From Maridesulfovibrio zosterae DSM 11974 (GTDB lineage: Bacteria; Desulfobacterota; Desulfovibrionia; Desulfovibrionales; Desulfovibrionaceae), in assembly GCF_000425265.1 (NCBI RefSeq), contig NZ_KE384344.1, forward strand, positions 124,641 through 188,640: 64,000 nucleotides of DNA, in the 5' to 3' direction. The first letter of the stretch is position 1; each line of letters opens with the position of its first letter. Both the position numbers and the translations under genes were made by a program. The notes beneath the pieces were generated by a model that was not told the origin of the DNA, did no database searches, and saw nothing but the letters and a program-made list of their open reading frames with translations. Shown one piece after another: positions 44,806-53,459 of the stretch.

Positions 44806-45549
44806 ATGCCGGAAAAAGATTTAAGAGTAGAATTATTGTCGTTGACGCCTAATGCACTGGAGTTAATTTTTGCTGCCTTCCGGCAGTGCTACCATGCCGG
44901 TTTTGTAGCCGATATGTGGCCAAAGCTTCTGAGCGGCGAGATTGATAAAGATAAACAGGATCAGTTTGTATCAAAAATACTTGAGTCAGGGCATGACAGT
45001 CCAATTGAGCATGTCAGCTTTACTTTCGCAATTGAGGGAATTTCCAGAGCTTGTTCTCACCAGATTGTACGACACCGCATAGCTTCGTATTCCCAGCAGA
45101 GTCAACGCTATGTGGCAGAAAGTGATATGGATTATATTATACCTCCCGCGATCAAAAAGATTCCTGAAGCTCGGGCAAGATTTGAAAAATTCATGGATGA
45201 AGTCGGTAGTGCTTATAACGATTTGCGCGAAATTTTAGTTGCAGCCGGTCGTGAGAGTAAAGCGAACGAGGATGCCCGTTTTGTTTTGCCGCAGGCTGCT
45301 GAAACAAAAATGGTTGTAACCATGAATTGTCGGTCGTTGATGCATTTTTTCAATTTGCGCTGCTGTCAGCGGGCTCAGTGGGAAGTTCGCATTATGGCTG
45401 ACAAGATGTTGAAGATTTGTAAAGAAGAATTTCCGGCAATTTTCAGGCATGGCGGAGCGCGTTGCGAGCAGCTTGGATACTGTCCTGAGTCAGAACGGTT
45501 TGCATGCGGACGTTATCCTACTCTAAAGGAATTGACTGAAAATAAATAA
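44806..45549 (+). CDS. thyX: FAD-dependent thymidylate synthase
   Basis: A 247-residue ThyX. The signature RHRIASYSQQSQRYV (RHRxxSxxxxSxR) is intact, with further conserved QAAETKMVVTMNCRSLMHFF and the RCCQRAQWEVR region. It makes dTMP from dUMP using FAD and methylene-tetrahydrofolate, replacing ThyA. AAGGAG lies a few bases before the ATG. A terminator follows at 45667, then the AT-rich region before dnaA. Confidence 0.97.
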   Translation: MPEKDLRVELLSLTPNALELIFAAFRQCYHAGFVADMWPKLLSGEIDKDKQDQFVSKILESGHDSPIEHVSFTFAIEGISRACSHQIVRHRIASYSQQSQRYVAESDMDYIIPPAIKKIPEARARFEKFMDEVGSAYNDLREILVAAGRESKANEDARFVLPQAAETKMVVTMNCRSLMHFFNLRCCQRAQWEVRIMADKMLKICKEEFPAIFRHGGARCEQLGYCPESERFACGRYPTLKELTENK

Positions 45550-45666
45550 ATCCTCTACATTATTATATATAAGAGATGATGTTTTGAATTATTTACGAGA
45601 CAACTCTGATTATTTGTATTATACAATATATGGGTGTAGTAAAAATAAATAATAAAAGTTCACTCT

Positions 45667-45701
45667 AAGCCTGTCCAAATTTTTGGGCAGGCTTTTTTTT
45701 T
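45667..45701 (+). terminator. Intrinsic terminator after thyX
   Basis: AAGCCTGtCC pairs with GGgCAGGCTT around an AT loop and is followed by nine T. Confidence 0.85.
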
Positions 45702-46334
45702 GCTGTTCGTAACCCAAAATCATGCTTTATCGCCTAAAATCGCGAAAAATATAATTTGGAACCAAATTTTGTGGATTTAATATTGTAGAGTTTAAATCAT
45801 ATGTAAATGGGTAATTGCAACCATACTATACCTTCTTAGTAGTATTGAATGAGTGTTCAATTTTTGCTTGTTTTTATTTAATTAAAATTATTATATCTTC
45901 CTATATTTCTTTGAAAATTAAAGTATTTCACACTCATTTATATCTTATTATATTTATAGTTATCTATTCAAAACGGATAACCTGCATTACTGTTGGTAAG
46001 TCTGTCTTTTCTTAGCCCTTTGTTTATGGGGTTATAGAATGTCAAGAATATAAAAAGTTAGTTTTTGTAGTGTGTTACAAAATGTTCTAAAACCAAATTT
46101 GTTCTTAACCCCCAGTTTTATTGGTCTTAGCCGCATTTGGAATTTAAATTTTTTTTTATAAACATTAATAAATAATAGAATTATTTTATATAAATTCAAT
46201 TAATTAAGATGGTTATTTTATTAAACTTGTTTATTTTATAAAAAATAGTAAACTGGAATAATGAGTTATAAAAATATCATTACAAAGAAAAAGTGAGTAT
46301 TTTTCTAAAAAATAGATAAATATTGATATAATCC

Positions 46335-46343
46335 TGTGGAAAA
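46335..46343 (-). promoter_or_regulatory. DnaA-box match TTTTCCACA
   Basis: On the minus strand the nonamer TTTTCCACA fits the relaxed DnaA-box consensus TTWTNCACA exactly. It is the only full match I found in the gap, and its end overlaps the first bases of the adjoining palindrome. It may serve initiation or autoregulation of dnaA. Confidence 0.5.
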
Positions 46344-46372
46344 AGTTTTCAACATATGTTGAAAACTTTTTC
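46339..46372. repeat. Perfect 34-bp palindrome upstream of dnaA
   Basis: Bases 46339-46355 (GAAAAAGTTTTCAACAT) are the exact reverse complement of 46356-46372, with no spacer. No T-run follows in either direction and there is no gene end nearby, so it is not an ordinary terminator. It lies about 190 bp before the dnaA start, at the edge of the AT-rich tract. Confidence 0.9.
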
Positions 46373-46563
46373 TGTAACATGCAGGAATCCCGATATAGCG
46401 GCGTTTAACGTACAATGTAATCAAAATGCTAAATTGCTTGTGTTAAGATAAACTCTAATAAATACAATGTGTTGTCTTGTAGATAAACATGTTAGCGTCA
46501 TTGGGTGACTACGGGGTTATCTAGAGTTGATGGGGTAAGAGTATTTGTCTTAGTTACGTTTCC

Positions 46564-47916
46564 ATGATGAGAGACAGCTGGAATAAAATTTTAAAATTTC
46601 TTGAGAAGGGTCTTAACCCCGGCCTCTACAAGGTTTGGATAAAACCGTTGAAGGCTGAAATCAGCAATAATACTATTAAGCTTTATGCTCCTAATGATTT
46701 TGTTGCTGCTTGGGTTAGAGATCGGCTCATGGATAATATTAAGGAAGCCGGAGCACAGGTTCTCGGAGTCGATCCCAAGGTGGAAATCGGGGTCAGGAAG
46801 GCTACTGAGAGACCTGCTGTTAAGGCTAAGCCTGCCGTAGCGAGACCTGTACAGACCAGAATGGGCCTGCCCATGATGAGTCCTCCAGTTGTTAACACAA
46901 GAATTCCGCGTTGGCGTTTTTCTTTTGATGACTTTATTGTTGGAGAATCCAATCAACTGGCTTGTGCTGCGTCCAGAAGCCTATGCGATAACTCTCTGCC
47001 CGGGGATCAGCTTTTTTTAAGCTCAACTCCTGGTCTTGGGAAAACGCATCTTCTGCATTCTATTGGCAAGAATCTTTGTGCAACCAGTAACAAAAAACAT
47101 GTGTCAATTGCCTGTTTAACTGCAGAAGAATTTGCAAACAGGTTGGTACTAGCCCTTAAGTCTGGCGAAGTATCTCGTTTTAAATCAGAATTTAGGGATA
47201 ATGTTGACTGTCTTCTTCTTGAAGATGTTCATTTTTTTCAGGGCAAAGAGAAAATGCAGAATGAAATTCTGGAAACATTGAAATCTTTGCAAATACGCGG
47301 TTCAAAAGTTGTTATGACCAGTTCTTTCCTACCTCGCGAGTTGGAAAAAATTGATCAGCAACTTGTTTCCCGCTTTAGTTCCGGGCTTTTGGCTGTTATT
47401 GCTACCCCTGATTTTGAAACCAGAAAAAGAATTGTTCAGAGCAAGGCCATGCGTCTTGGAACTCAGGTATCGGATTCAATTTCAGAGCTCCTTGCTGATA
47501 GGATTACTACAGATGTAAGACAGCTTGAAAGCTGCCTTCAGAATCTGGTTCTAAAGGCAAGACTCCTCAACCGGAATGTTTCTCAGGAACTTGCATGGCA
47601 GGTGCTTGAAAATTATGCTGTAGCTAATGCTGCACCGAGTTATGAGTCAATTGTTGAGCATATTTGTCGTTCATATGAGCTTACACCGGACCAGTTGCGT
47701 TCGAAAAGCCGTAAACGTCAGATCGTTTTAGCACGAAACACTGCATTCTTTCTTGCTCGTAAACATACAGAACTTTCTCTTAAGGATATCGGCACAAAAT
47801 TGGGCCGTAGACACTCAACAGTAATCAAAGGCATCACCAATATTGAACGTGAGATTTCTTTGCAGACTCCACTTGGAAGACAGTTGCAGGATACTATTGA
47901 ACGTTTGACTCCGTAA
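46564..47916 (+). CDS. dnaA: Chromosomal replication initiator DnaA (divergent)
   Basis: 450 residues with all four domains. Domain I is residues 1-75, then a linker (76-112), and the AAA+ domain is about 113-350 with Walker A STPGLGKTHLL (154-164), Walker B LLLEDVHFFQ (217-226) and the box VII arginine in VSRFSSG (Arg270). Domain IV is about 358-450 with the DNA-binding signature GRRHSTVIKG (414-423). Deviations from typical DnaA are ED instead of DD in Walker B and RRHST instead of RDHTT. It is not followed by dnaN, so it may be a second, relocated or divergent dnaA. No good Shine-Dalgarno precedes the ATG. Confidence 0.93.
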   Translation: MMRDSWNKILKFLEKGLNPGLYKVWIKPLKAEISNNTIKLYAPNDFVAAWVRDRLMDNIKEAGAQVLGVDPKVEIGVRKATERPAVKAKPAVARPVQTRMGLPMMSPPVVNTRIPRWRFSFDDFIVGESNQLACAASRSLCDNSLPGDQLFLSSTPGLGKTHLLHSIGKNLCATSNKKHVSIACLTAEEFANRLVLALKSGEVSRFKSEFRDNVDCLLLEDVHFFQGKEKMQNEILETLKSLQIRGSKVVMTSSFLPRELEKIDQQLVSRFSSGLLAVIATPDFETRKRIVQSKAMRLGTQVSDSISELLADRITTDVRQLESCLQNLVLKARLLNRNVSQELAWQVLENYAVANAAPSYESIVEHICRSYELTPDQLRSKSRKRQIVLARNTAFFLARKHTELSLKDIGTKLGRRHSTVIKGITNIEREISLQTPLGRQLQDTIERLTP

Positions 47917-48006
47917 AAGACTTTATTTCGGTTTTAGAGCACATTTTAAGTGCAAATGTTGGTTTTAAATTTCCTTTTTTGAGGAATTTTTTATTTTGTT
48001 TTGATT

Positions 48007-48051
48007 GCGTATTGGTGCAGATTTTAAATTATTATATCTGCACCAATACGC
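48007..48051. repeat. Strong hairpin between dnaA and its AAA-less paralogue
   Basis: Perfect 16-base arms GCGTATTGGTGCAGAT (48007-48022) and the complement (48036-48051) surround a 13-base AT loop. No T-run follows, so it looks more like an operator, an mRNA stability element or an attenuator than a terminator. It lies 91 bases after dnaA and 140 before the next start. Confidence 0.85.
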
Positions 48052-48190
48052 CTTTAGTGTTTAGAGTAGACAGATAATTGCCTGTTTGCTTTTATTTTGG
48101 TTAGAGAGTTATTCATTGCAGCCGGCTTTGAAATGTCGTAGATCATCCCTTTTGCAATTTAACGGGACCTTGACTTCAGGGGTAGGAAAA

Positions 48191-48889
48191 ATGAATTCTA
48201 ATGTATGGAACTCCATAAAAAAGAAACTTAGGATTCGCATTAATCCTGTATTGGTGCGTGTCTGGGTTGATCCGCTTTCAGCTGTATATGAAGGCGGGGT
48301 AGTGCAGCTTACTGCTCCTAATGAATTCGTACTTAACTGGGTTCGTGACCATCTCCTTGATCGTATCAAGGATGCGGCTCAAGAAGTTCTTGAATCTAAA
48401 GTAGGTGTAACTATTGATTTGCATCCTTCCTCTGAATCGGTATCTCCACGTCAAATTATGACTGATGTTAATGCCTTTTATGCTGCAGATGAAATCCTTG
48501 CCAGTATCAATCGGTTGACTGGAATTGTTCGTGAATCCTTTCCATATTTTTCAGAAGAAGCAGACAAGAGAGTTGAAGAGGATGAGCTGGTTGAAGCTGT
48601 TCTTGAGCCGCAGACTTTTGATTCAATTCTTGATGCCGTCCTTGAAGCATTTGCAGTAACTTTTCGTGAGCTTATGATGCAGGAAAATGAACATGCCATG
48701 CTTGCCAGACGGGCACTTTACTATCTGTGCTTTCGCTATGGTATCCCCGCCGAAGAAGTTGCTCTTAATATGGATTGTACTGTTTCAGAAGTCCGCAAAG
48801 GAGCAAGTGTTTTAGAAGATGAGATCTCTTCAGCCATAGAGAATGGTGAAGATCTTGACGAACTTTTATTGCGGGTTTTCCAGAAGTGA
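48191..48889 (+). CDS. AAA-less DnaA paralogue (domain I plus degenerate domain IV)
   Basis: A 232-residue protein starting at 48191. Residues 1-75 align closely with domain I of the upstream DnaA; both read WN-x-I-K, then NP-x-L-x2-VW-x2-PL-x-A, APN-x-FV-x2-WVRD-x-L-x-D-x-IK-x-A. Residues about 143-232 align along their length with DnaA domain IV (FDSILDAVLEAFAV against YESIVEHICRSYEL; ASVLEDEIS against ITNIEREIS). The DNA-contact signature GRRHSTV is replaced by MDCTVSEV. The middle 65 residues are an acidic linker, with no Walker motifs. It cannot hydrolyse ATP; competition with DnaA for domain I partners or oligomers is inferred. Confidence 0.85.
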   Translation: MNSNVWNSIKKKLRIRINPVLVRVWVDPLSAVYEGGVVQLTAPNEFVLNWVRDHLLDRIKDAAQEVLESKVGVTIDLHPSSESVSPRQIMTDVNAFYAADEILASINRLTGIVRESFPYFSEEADKRVEEDELVEAVLEPQTFDSILDAVLEAFAVTFRELMMQENEHAMLARRALYYLCFRYGIPAEEVALNMDCTVSEVRKGASVLEDEISSAIENGEDLDELLLRVFQK

Positions 48890-48971
48890 ATTTAGTCCTT
48901 TCCTGGTGATTATGATAATTGTTTTTAGTATGCGTTTTTATAAAATTTTTAATAAAAAAGAAATTTATTAT

Positions 48972-49010
48972 GCCAGCCCAGCTGATTAAATCAGTCAGGC
49001 TGGCTTTTTG
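48972..49010. terminator. Terminator after the DnaA paralogue
   Basis: GCCAGCC (48972-48978) pairs with GGCTGGC (48998-49004) around a loop with its own inner CTGATT/AATCAG stem, followed by five T on the plus strand. Confidence 0.85.
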
Positions 49011-49067
49011 CTTTAGGCTTAGTTTTTACGATTTAAAATTGTTAAGATTTAAAAAGGTCAAATGTTA

Positions 49068-50258
49068 TTACAATCCTGTTTTTATGATTAAATCGGTTAT
49101 TGGCCCTCTTGATCTTTCACCTTTAAGAACCATATGCGCATATTCTTTGTTGTTTTTAAGCTTTTTTACTATCCAGTTTAGTCCGTTATTGCTTTCATTC
49201 AAATAAGGGTTGTCGACCTGCCGGGTGTCGCCAAGGCAGATGCATTTTACGCCCTCACCCATGCGAGTGAGAAGGGAGCGAACTTCCGATCGTGACATAT
49301 TCTGCATTTCGTCAATAATGACGACGCAGTTTTCTAAGTTCATACCTCTTATATAAGCTATAGGTAGAATCTCAAATTTCTTCTGATTAAAACGAATTTT
49401 TTCGGGATCGCTGTCCATAAAGATGCGATTGGCCGGTCGCTGCTCATGTAACTTCACAGCCAGATCATGTATGTATCGTATATAAGGCTGCATCTTTTCT
49501 TCCACTGTGCCTGGCAGAAACCCCATTTTAGCTCCAATTTCCCATAATGGTTTAACAAGGTATACCTTTTCGTAAGGGTTATCTTTCTTTTCAAGGGCTA
49601 AAAAAAGGGCTGACGCCAGAGCAAGAAAGGTTTTGCCGTATCCTGCTTCTGATTGAACTGATATAATATTGAGTTTATCGTTAAGCATCAGTTCTATGGC
49701 AAGATTCTGATAAATGTTGCGAGGTGTAACTCCCCATACTTCATGGGTGTAGGTAACAGCTTTATTTTCTTTATGACCATAGAAAACCGGGGTTCCATTC
49801 TCCCAGCGAAAAGAGTTTATAATCGGGCTTTCTGTTTCAGCGGTAAATCCAGTATATATTTGCGAATCTGACCGGAATGGCTCTGAGTCCTTATATCCTT
49901 CACATTTAAGGCTGTATATCCCCGCTTTGATTTGCAGTATGCGGTCATTGGTAATCAATACTGGCTCATCAATCCCGCTGTTAATGGTTTCCTTAAGAAT
50001 GCAGTCGTCAGGATTAAGTGCAGTTAGACTTTCAGCATATTCTGGCGGAAGTATCGTAACTATCTTGTCTTTAAGAATTATAGATATTGCCTGCGCAACA
50101 ATATGCCCTATGCGGGGATCTCTTTTCAGCTTATCAAGCTCAGTCAATACCGTATATGGAATATGAATTTTGTTGTCCTGACCATTTCTTAGAGTTGTAA
50201 TGCATTTAGGGTTCTCAATAAGCACGTTAGTATCCAAAACAAAATTTTTTTGTCCCAT
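49068..50258 (-). CDS. PIN-domain/PhoH-like ATPase fusion
   Basis: A 396-residue protein. Residues 1-130 form a PIN nuclease domain (VLDTNVLIENPK, TVLTELDKLKRD, ITNDRILQ with the acidic metal ligands). Residues about 185-396 form a PhoH ATPase/helicase domain with Walker A SEAGYGKTFLALASALFL, Walker B VVIIDEMQNM and CICLGDTRQVDNP. PIN-PhoH proteins act in RNA unwinding and cleavage. The start MGQKNFVLDTNVLIEN is standard. It converges on the dnaA-paralogue unit. Confidence 0.93.
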   Translation of the reverse strand: MGQKNFVLDTNVLIENPKCITTLRNGQDNKIHIPYTVLTELDKLKRDPRIGHIVAQAISIILKDKIVTILPPEYAESLTALNPDDCILKETINSGIDEPVLITNDRILQIKAGIYSLKCEGYKDSEPFRSDSQIYTGFTAETESPIINSFRWENGTPVFYGHKENKAVTYTHEVWGVTPRNIYQNLAIELMLNDKLNIISVQSEAGYGKTFLALASALFLALEKKDNPYEKVYLVKPLWEIGAKMGFLPGTVEEKMQPYIRYIHDLAVKLHEQRPANRIFMDSDPEKIRFNQKKFEILPIAYIRGMNLENCVVIIDEMQNMSRSEVRSLLTRMGEGVKCICLGDTRQVDNPYLNESNNGLNWIVKKLKNNKEYAHMVLKGERSRGPITDLIIKTGL

Positions 50259-50551
50259 AATCCCTCAGCTCTTTTTTGCAGGTTATACGAAAAGAGAAAA
50301 GGCAACCGTGAAATGGTCGCCTTCATCAAGAAAGATTTATTAATGCTGCTTCAGCTTTGATGTATATTTTGCAGACTGACTTTTGGTACATGTTATTTAT
50401 ATACACGAACCATGTTTCTATATTGCTCCGAGCCTGTAGCTGTCATGTTACGGATTCATGAAAATACTATATAATTGTCTGCAAATGAATAGATTGTGCT
50501 CAGCAGTTAAAAGTAGGAAAGCTGTGAACTAAACAAAATGTTAAAGTCGAT

Positions 50552-51781
50552 TTATGCAAATTTAATTACTTGAACTTTGCATCCTTTTTCAAGTTCTCCG
50601 CAATCAGGAGGGAGAACAATTATTCCGTTGCTTATATTCATTACTTTGCGAGGAGACAGGTCAGGTGAGGTTAGCGGGTCAGCGATGAGCTTTCCTCCTT
50701 GTTCGAAAACCAGGCAGGGACGCAACTTTTCTCTTTCATTGGCTCCGATCACGCTACTGCTTAAATGAGCTGTGAATTTGGGGGAAATATCTGGCTGTCC
50801 AAGAAGGATGTTTATAATAGGTTTGATTACAGTATGAAATGCAAGATTTACGGCATTAGGAGGACCTGGAAGACCAACAACGATGCAACTCCCTAGCTGA
50901 CAGGCAAAAATGGATTTTGCAGGGTGCATGGATAGCCCCTTGAAGATGGGGGTTCCACCGGCTTCAAGAACAGAATTAAAGACAAAGTCTCTATTTCCGG
51001 GGCCTGTTCCTCCTGTGGTGATAATTAAGTTACAGTGTGAGTATGCTTTAATTGCTGTGGAGATTGATTCGGGCGAATTTGCGCATGGTGAAATCTTGAT
51101 TTCCGTTGCTCCGCAACGCTTGCAAAGCGATTTTACCAGAATGAGATTATCTGCCGGAATCAGGCTTAACGAATTGACTGCTGCAGGGTCGCACAATTCA
51201 TTTCCCACAGCCAGTACTGCAATTGCCGGACTGCATCGAACAGGTACAGCCCTAATTCCAGCATAAGACAGCAGGGCGGCTTGGCAGGGATTAATGATTT
51301 CATTTTCAGAAATAATTGTTTCGCCTTTCTTTATATCTGATCCGCGCTTGAAGATATAATCTCCTTTTTTGACTGGAGAGGATATTTGAATTGTATTTTC
51401 AGATATTACTACCTTTTCAAATGGAATAACGGCATCTGTACCAGGAGGAATTATTCCTCCGGTTAGTACTTTTACTGCACTGCCTATTGTCGATTCGCTG
51501 GGAGTCATGGAGGATGGGCGAATTTCACCCGTAAAGCTTAAGACTATGGGCGTGTTTTTTGAAGCTTTTGTTGTCTCTGTACTGGAAACAGCAAATCCAT
51601 CCATTGCTGACCGATCATGTTCAGGAAGTGAAATAGCTGAGCAAATAGTTTGTGCTGAAATTTTATCAGAGCAGTCAATCACCGATACTTGTTCCTCTGG
51701 AAGAGTGCGAATTCTGTCCTGTAAAGTTCTCAGCGCCTGTGACCGTGGGATATTTTTAGAAAAACTTTGATTACTCGGCAT
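50552..51781 (-). CDS. moeA: Molybdopterin molybdenumtransferase MoeA
   Basis: About 409 residues from the ATG at 51781, which has GAGGG six bases upstream; the longer frame overlaps mobA deeply. Typical MoeA segments are SAMDGFAVSS (written LPEHDRSAMDGFAV), VLTGGIIPPGTDAVIPFE, the GDYIFKRGSDIKKGE loop, and ITTGGTGPGNRDFV in the MoCF-binding domain. It inserts molybdenum (or tungsten) into molybdopterin. It overlaps mobA by 11 bases in one operon. Confidence 0.95.
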   Translation of the reverse strand: MPSNQSFSKNIPRSQALRTLQDRIRTLPEEQVSVIDCSDKISAQTICSAISLPEHDRSAMDGFAVSSTETTKASKNTPIVLSFTGEIRPSSMTPSESTIGSAVKVLTGGIIPPGTDAVIPFEKVVISENTIQISSPVKKGDYIFKRGSDIKKGETIISENEIINPCQAALLSYAGIRAVPVRCSPAIAVLAVGNELCDPAAVNSLSLIPADNLILVKSLCKRCGATEIKISPCANSPESISTAIKAYSHCNLIITTGGTGPGNRDFVFNSVLEAGGTPIFKGLSMHPAKSIFACQLGSCIVVGLPGPPNAVNLAFHTVIKPIINILLGQPDISPKFTAHLSSSVIGANEREKLRPCLVFEQGGKLIADPLTSPDLSPRKVMNISNGIIVLPPDCGELEKGCKVQVIKFA

Positions 51782-52394
51782 TATTTGCCCTCTTGCATGC
51801 GTTATCAAGTTCTTCTGGGGTGTTGACATTAATAAATGTTTCAAGGTTCCGGTCTTTATGTTTAAGCCGGGCTGTCTCAACTGTGCGGATTTTTACCTGC
51901 GGAAAGAATCTGATAATCTGATAGATATTTTTTTGCAGATTTTCTTCAATAAATGGAAGGCATTTTTTGGAGTAGACAGCGCAAAGTGGTTCGTACATTC
52001 CATTGGGATGGACTGGGATCAAAACATCTACTTCCGGTGTAAAGTGGGTTAAAAAGTCTTTGATCAGTTCTCGATTGAGAAAAGGGGAATCACAAGCTGT
52101 AACAAACACGTGATCTGTTCTGGAGTGGTAGAGAGCAGCGTGAACTCCTGTTAAAGAGCTGCGCGCTTCAAAGACATCTCCTTCAAGTCTGATACTTAAA
52201 TCTCTGTGATTTTCCGGAGTTCTGGTTATTATAAAGGTCTCATTAAACAGACCTTCCAGTTTGGCTATAATTAGGCTGATTAGTTTCTGACCGGAAATTT
52301 CAAGGCAAGATTTATCCCTGCTGCCCATACGGCGGCCTTCTCCTCCAGCTAAAACTGCAGCACTGATATTTAGTAATTTAGATGAATTTAGCAT
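51771..52394 (-). CDS. mobA: Molybdenum cofactor guanylyltransferase MobA-like
   Basis: A 207-residue nucleotidyltransferase. The GTP-binding start AAVLAGGEGRRMGSRDKSCL, the metal-binding aspartate in VTACDSPFLNRELI and PLCAVYSKKCLPF are those of MobA. It attaches GMP to molybdopterin to make the bis-MGD cofactor of formate dehydrogenases and related enzymes. First gene of the mobA-moeA unit. Confidence 0.9.
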   Translation of the reverse strand: MLNSSKLLNISAAVLAGGEGRRMGSRDKSCLEISGQKLISLIIAKLEGLFNETFIITRTPENHRDLSIRLEGDVFEARSSLTGVHAALYHSRTDHVFVTACDSPFLNRELIKDFLTHFTPEVDVLIPVHPNGMYEPLCAVYSKKCLPFIEENLQKNIYQIIRFFPQVKIRTVETARLKHKDRNLETFINVNTPEELDNACKRANNAE

Positions 52395-52610
52395 AACCTT
52401 TTACCGCAATATATTGGAACAGTAATTTTCTTTCTGCCATAAAAGTTCTTGTAAAGCTATTCTGTTTTATAGCGTTGAGTAAATCTGGTTGGACTTTTAA
52501 AGAAGTAATGTATATCAAAAATTATGGCTAAAAAGCGGTATATCAGTGACCGCTCCTATGTTTTTATTTTTTCCCATCTTGTATAATTCAATCAGATTAA
52601 AGGAGATTTT

Positions 52611-53387
52611 ATGAAACGTTTTTATGTCCTTATAGGGTTTGCTATGACACTTACCATGCTTCTTTCCGGTATTGCTCAGGCTCGGTCTATGGATGAGATT
52701 CTTGAGAGCAAAACCCTTAAGGTAGGAACTACTGGTGATTACAAGCCGTTTTCTTTTAATAATAATGGTAAATATGAAGGGTTTGATATTGCTGTGGCGC
52801 AGAGTTTTGCGAATAAACTCGGCGTAAAGCTTGAGCTGATCCCAACCACATGGAAGACTCTTATGAGGGATCTTAAAGTGGGGAAATATGATATCGGAAT
52901 GTCCGGCATAACCCGCACCATTGCTCGTCAGAAGGAAGCTTGTTTTTCACAGGGTTACGTTACTTTTGGTAAAACTCCACTTGTTGCCAGCTCTAAGGCA
53001 GCAAATTTTAAAACTATGGCTGATATTGATAAAAAAAGTATTAAAGTTGGAGTTAATCCCGGTGGTACGAATGAAAAATTTGTTCGTGCCAATATAAAAA
53101 ATGCTGACGTAATCCTTTTCGAGTCAAATTTAGAAATTCCTGTTGCAGTGGCTTCCGGAAAGGTTGATGTAATGATCACTGACAGTGTTGAAGCAATATA
53201 TTACGCAGCATCAAACCCAAAACTTGCCGCTCCGATGCTTGATAATCTTTTTACCCGCAGTCAGCTCGGTTATTTAATGCCTGCAGATGCTACAAGATTA
53301 CAGGATACCGTTAATTTTATGATGGACCAGATGATCCTTAAAGGCGAGATGAAAAAGATCAAGTCTCAGTATCTACACATGGATTAG
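52611..53387 (+). CDS. Periplasmic SBP-fold protein, probable cyclohexadienyl dehydratase (PheC-like)
   Basis: A 258-residue exported protein with signal peptide (residues 1-24, IAQA-RS). It has the solute-binding protein family 3 fold. Several blocks read like PheC more than like ordinary binders: VGTTGDYKPFSFNNNGKYEG, TTWKTLMRDLKVGKYDIGMSG then ITRTIARQKEACFSQGY, GVNPGGTNEKFVRANI and VMITDSVEA. PheC converts arogenate or prephenate to aromatic precursors in the periplasm. No permease or ATPase gene is adjacent, which fits an enzyme, but a binding role is not excluded. Confidence 0.7.
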   Translation: MKRFYVLIGFAMTLTMLLSGIAQARSMDEILESKTLKVGTTGDYKPFSFNNNGKYEGFDIAVAQSFANKLGVKLELIPTTWKTLMRDLKVGKYDIGMSGITRTIARQKEACFSQGYVTFGKTPLVASSKAANFKTMADIDKKSIKVGVNPGGTNEKFVRANIKNADVILFESNLEIPVAVASGKVDVMITDSVEAIYYAASNPKLAAPMLDNLFTRSQLGYLMPADATRLQDTVNFMMDQMILKGEMKKIKSQYLHMD

Positions 53388-53401
53388 TTTGATTTCTATT
53401 G

Positions 53402-53444
53402 ATAAACAAAGCCTTGCACAAAACTTGTTCAGGGCTTTGTTTAT
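53402..53444. terminator. Bidirectional terminator
   Basis: Twelve-base arms ATAAACAAAGCC and GGCTTTGTTTAT around a 19-base loop lie between convergent genes, with T-rich sequence beyond on both strands. Confidence 0.8.
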
Positions 53445-53459
53445 TTAATCAGGTAGTTA

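Larger units (their letters stand above)
45702..46563. other. AT-rich non-coding region upstream of dnaA (candidate oriC or regulatory region)
   Basis: No convincing gene lies in these 860 bases. The part from about 46130 to 46330 is nearly all A and T (long T and A runs, ATTAATAAATAATAG, TTTATATAAATTC), as in a DNA-unwinding element. It leads into a DnaA-box match and a perfect palindrome. One further near-match TATTTCACA lies at 45924-45932. A proper cluster of DnaA boxes is not visible, and dnaN/gyrB do not follow, so the origin assignment is only a candidate. Promoters of dnaA must also be here. Confidence 0.4.

Noticed and set aside
45815..46015. 66-codon frame in the gap upstream of dnaA
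   Set aside because: The composition (Ile, Phe, Tyr, Ser rich) simply reflects AT-rich DNA, and there is no ribosome-binding site.
48919..49206. 95-codon plus-strand frame after the dnaA paralogue
   Set aside because: It runs through a terminator hairpin and into the 3' end of the PhoH-like gene on the other strand.
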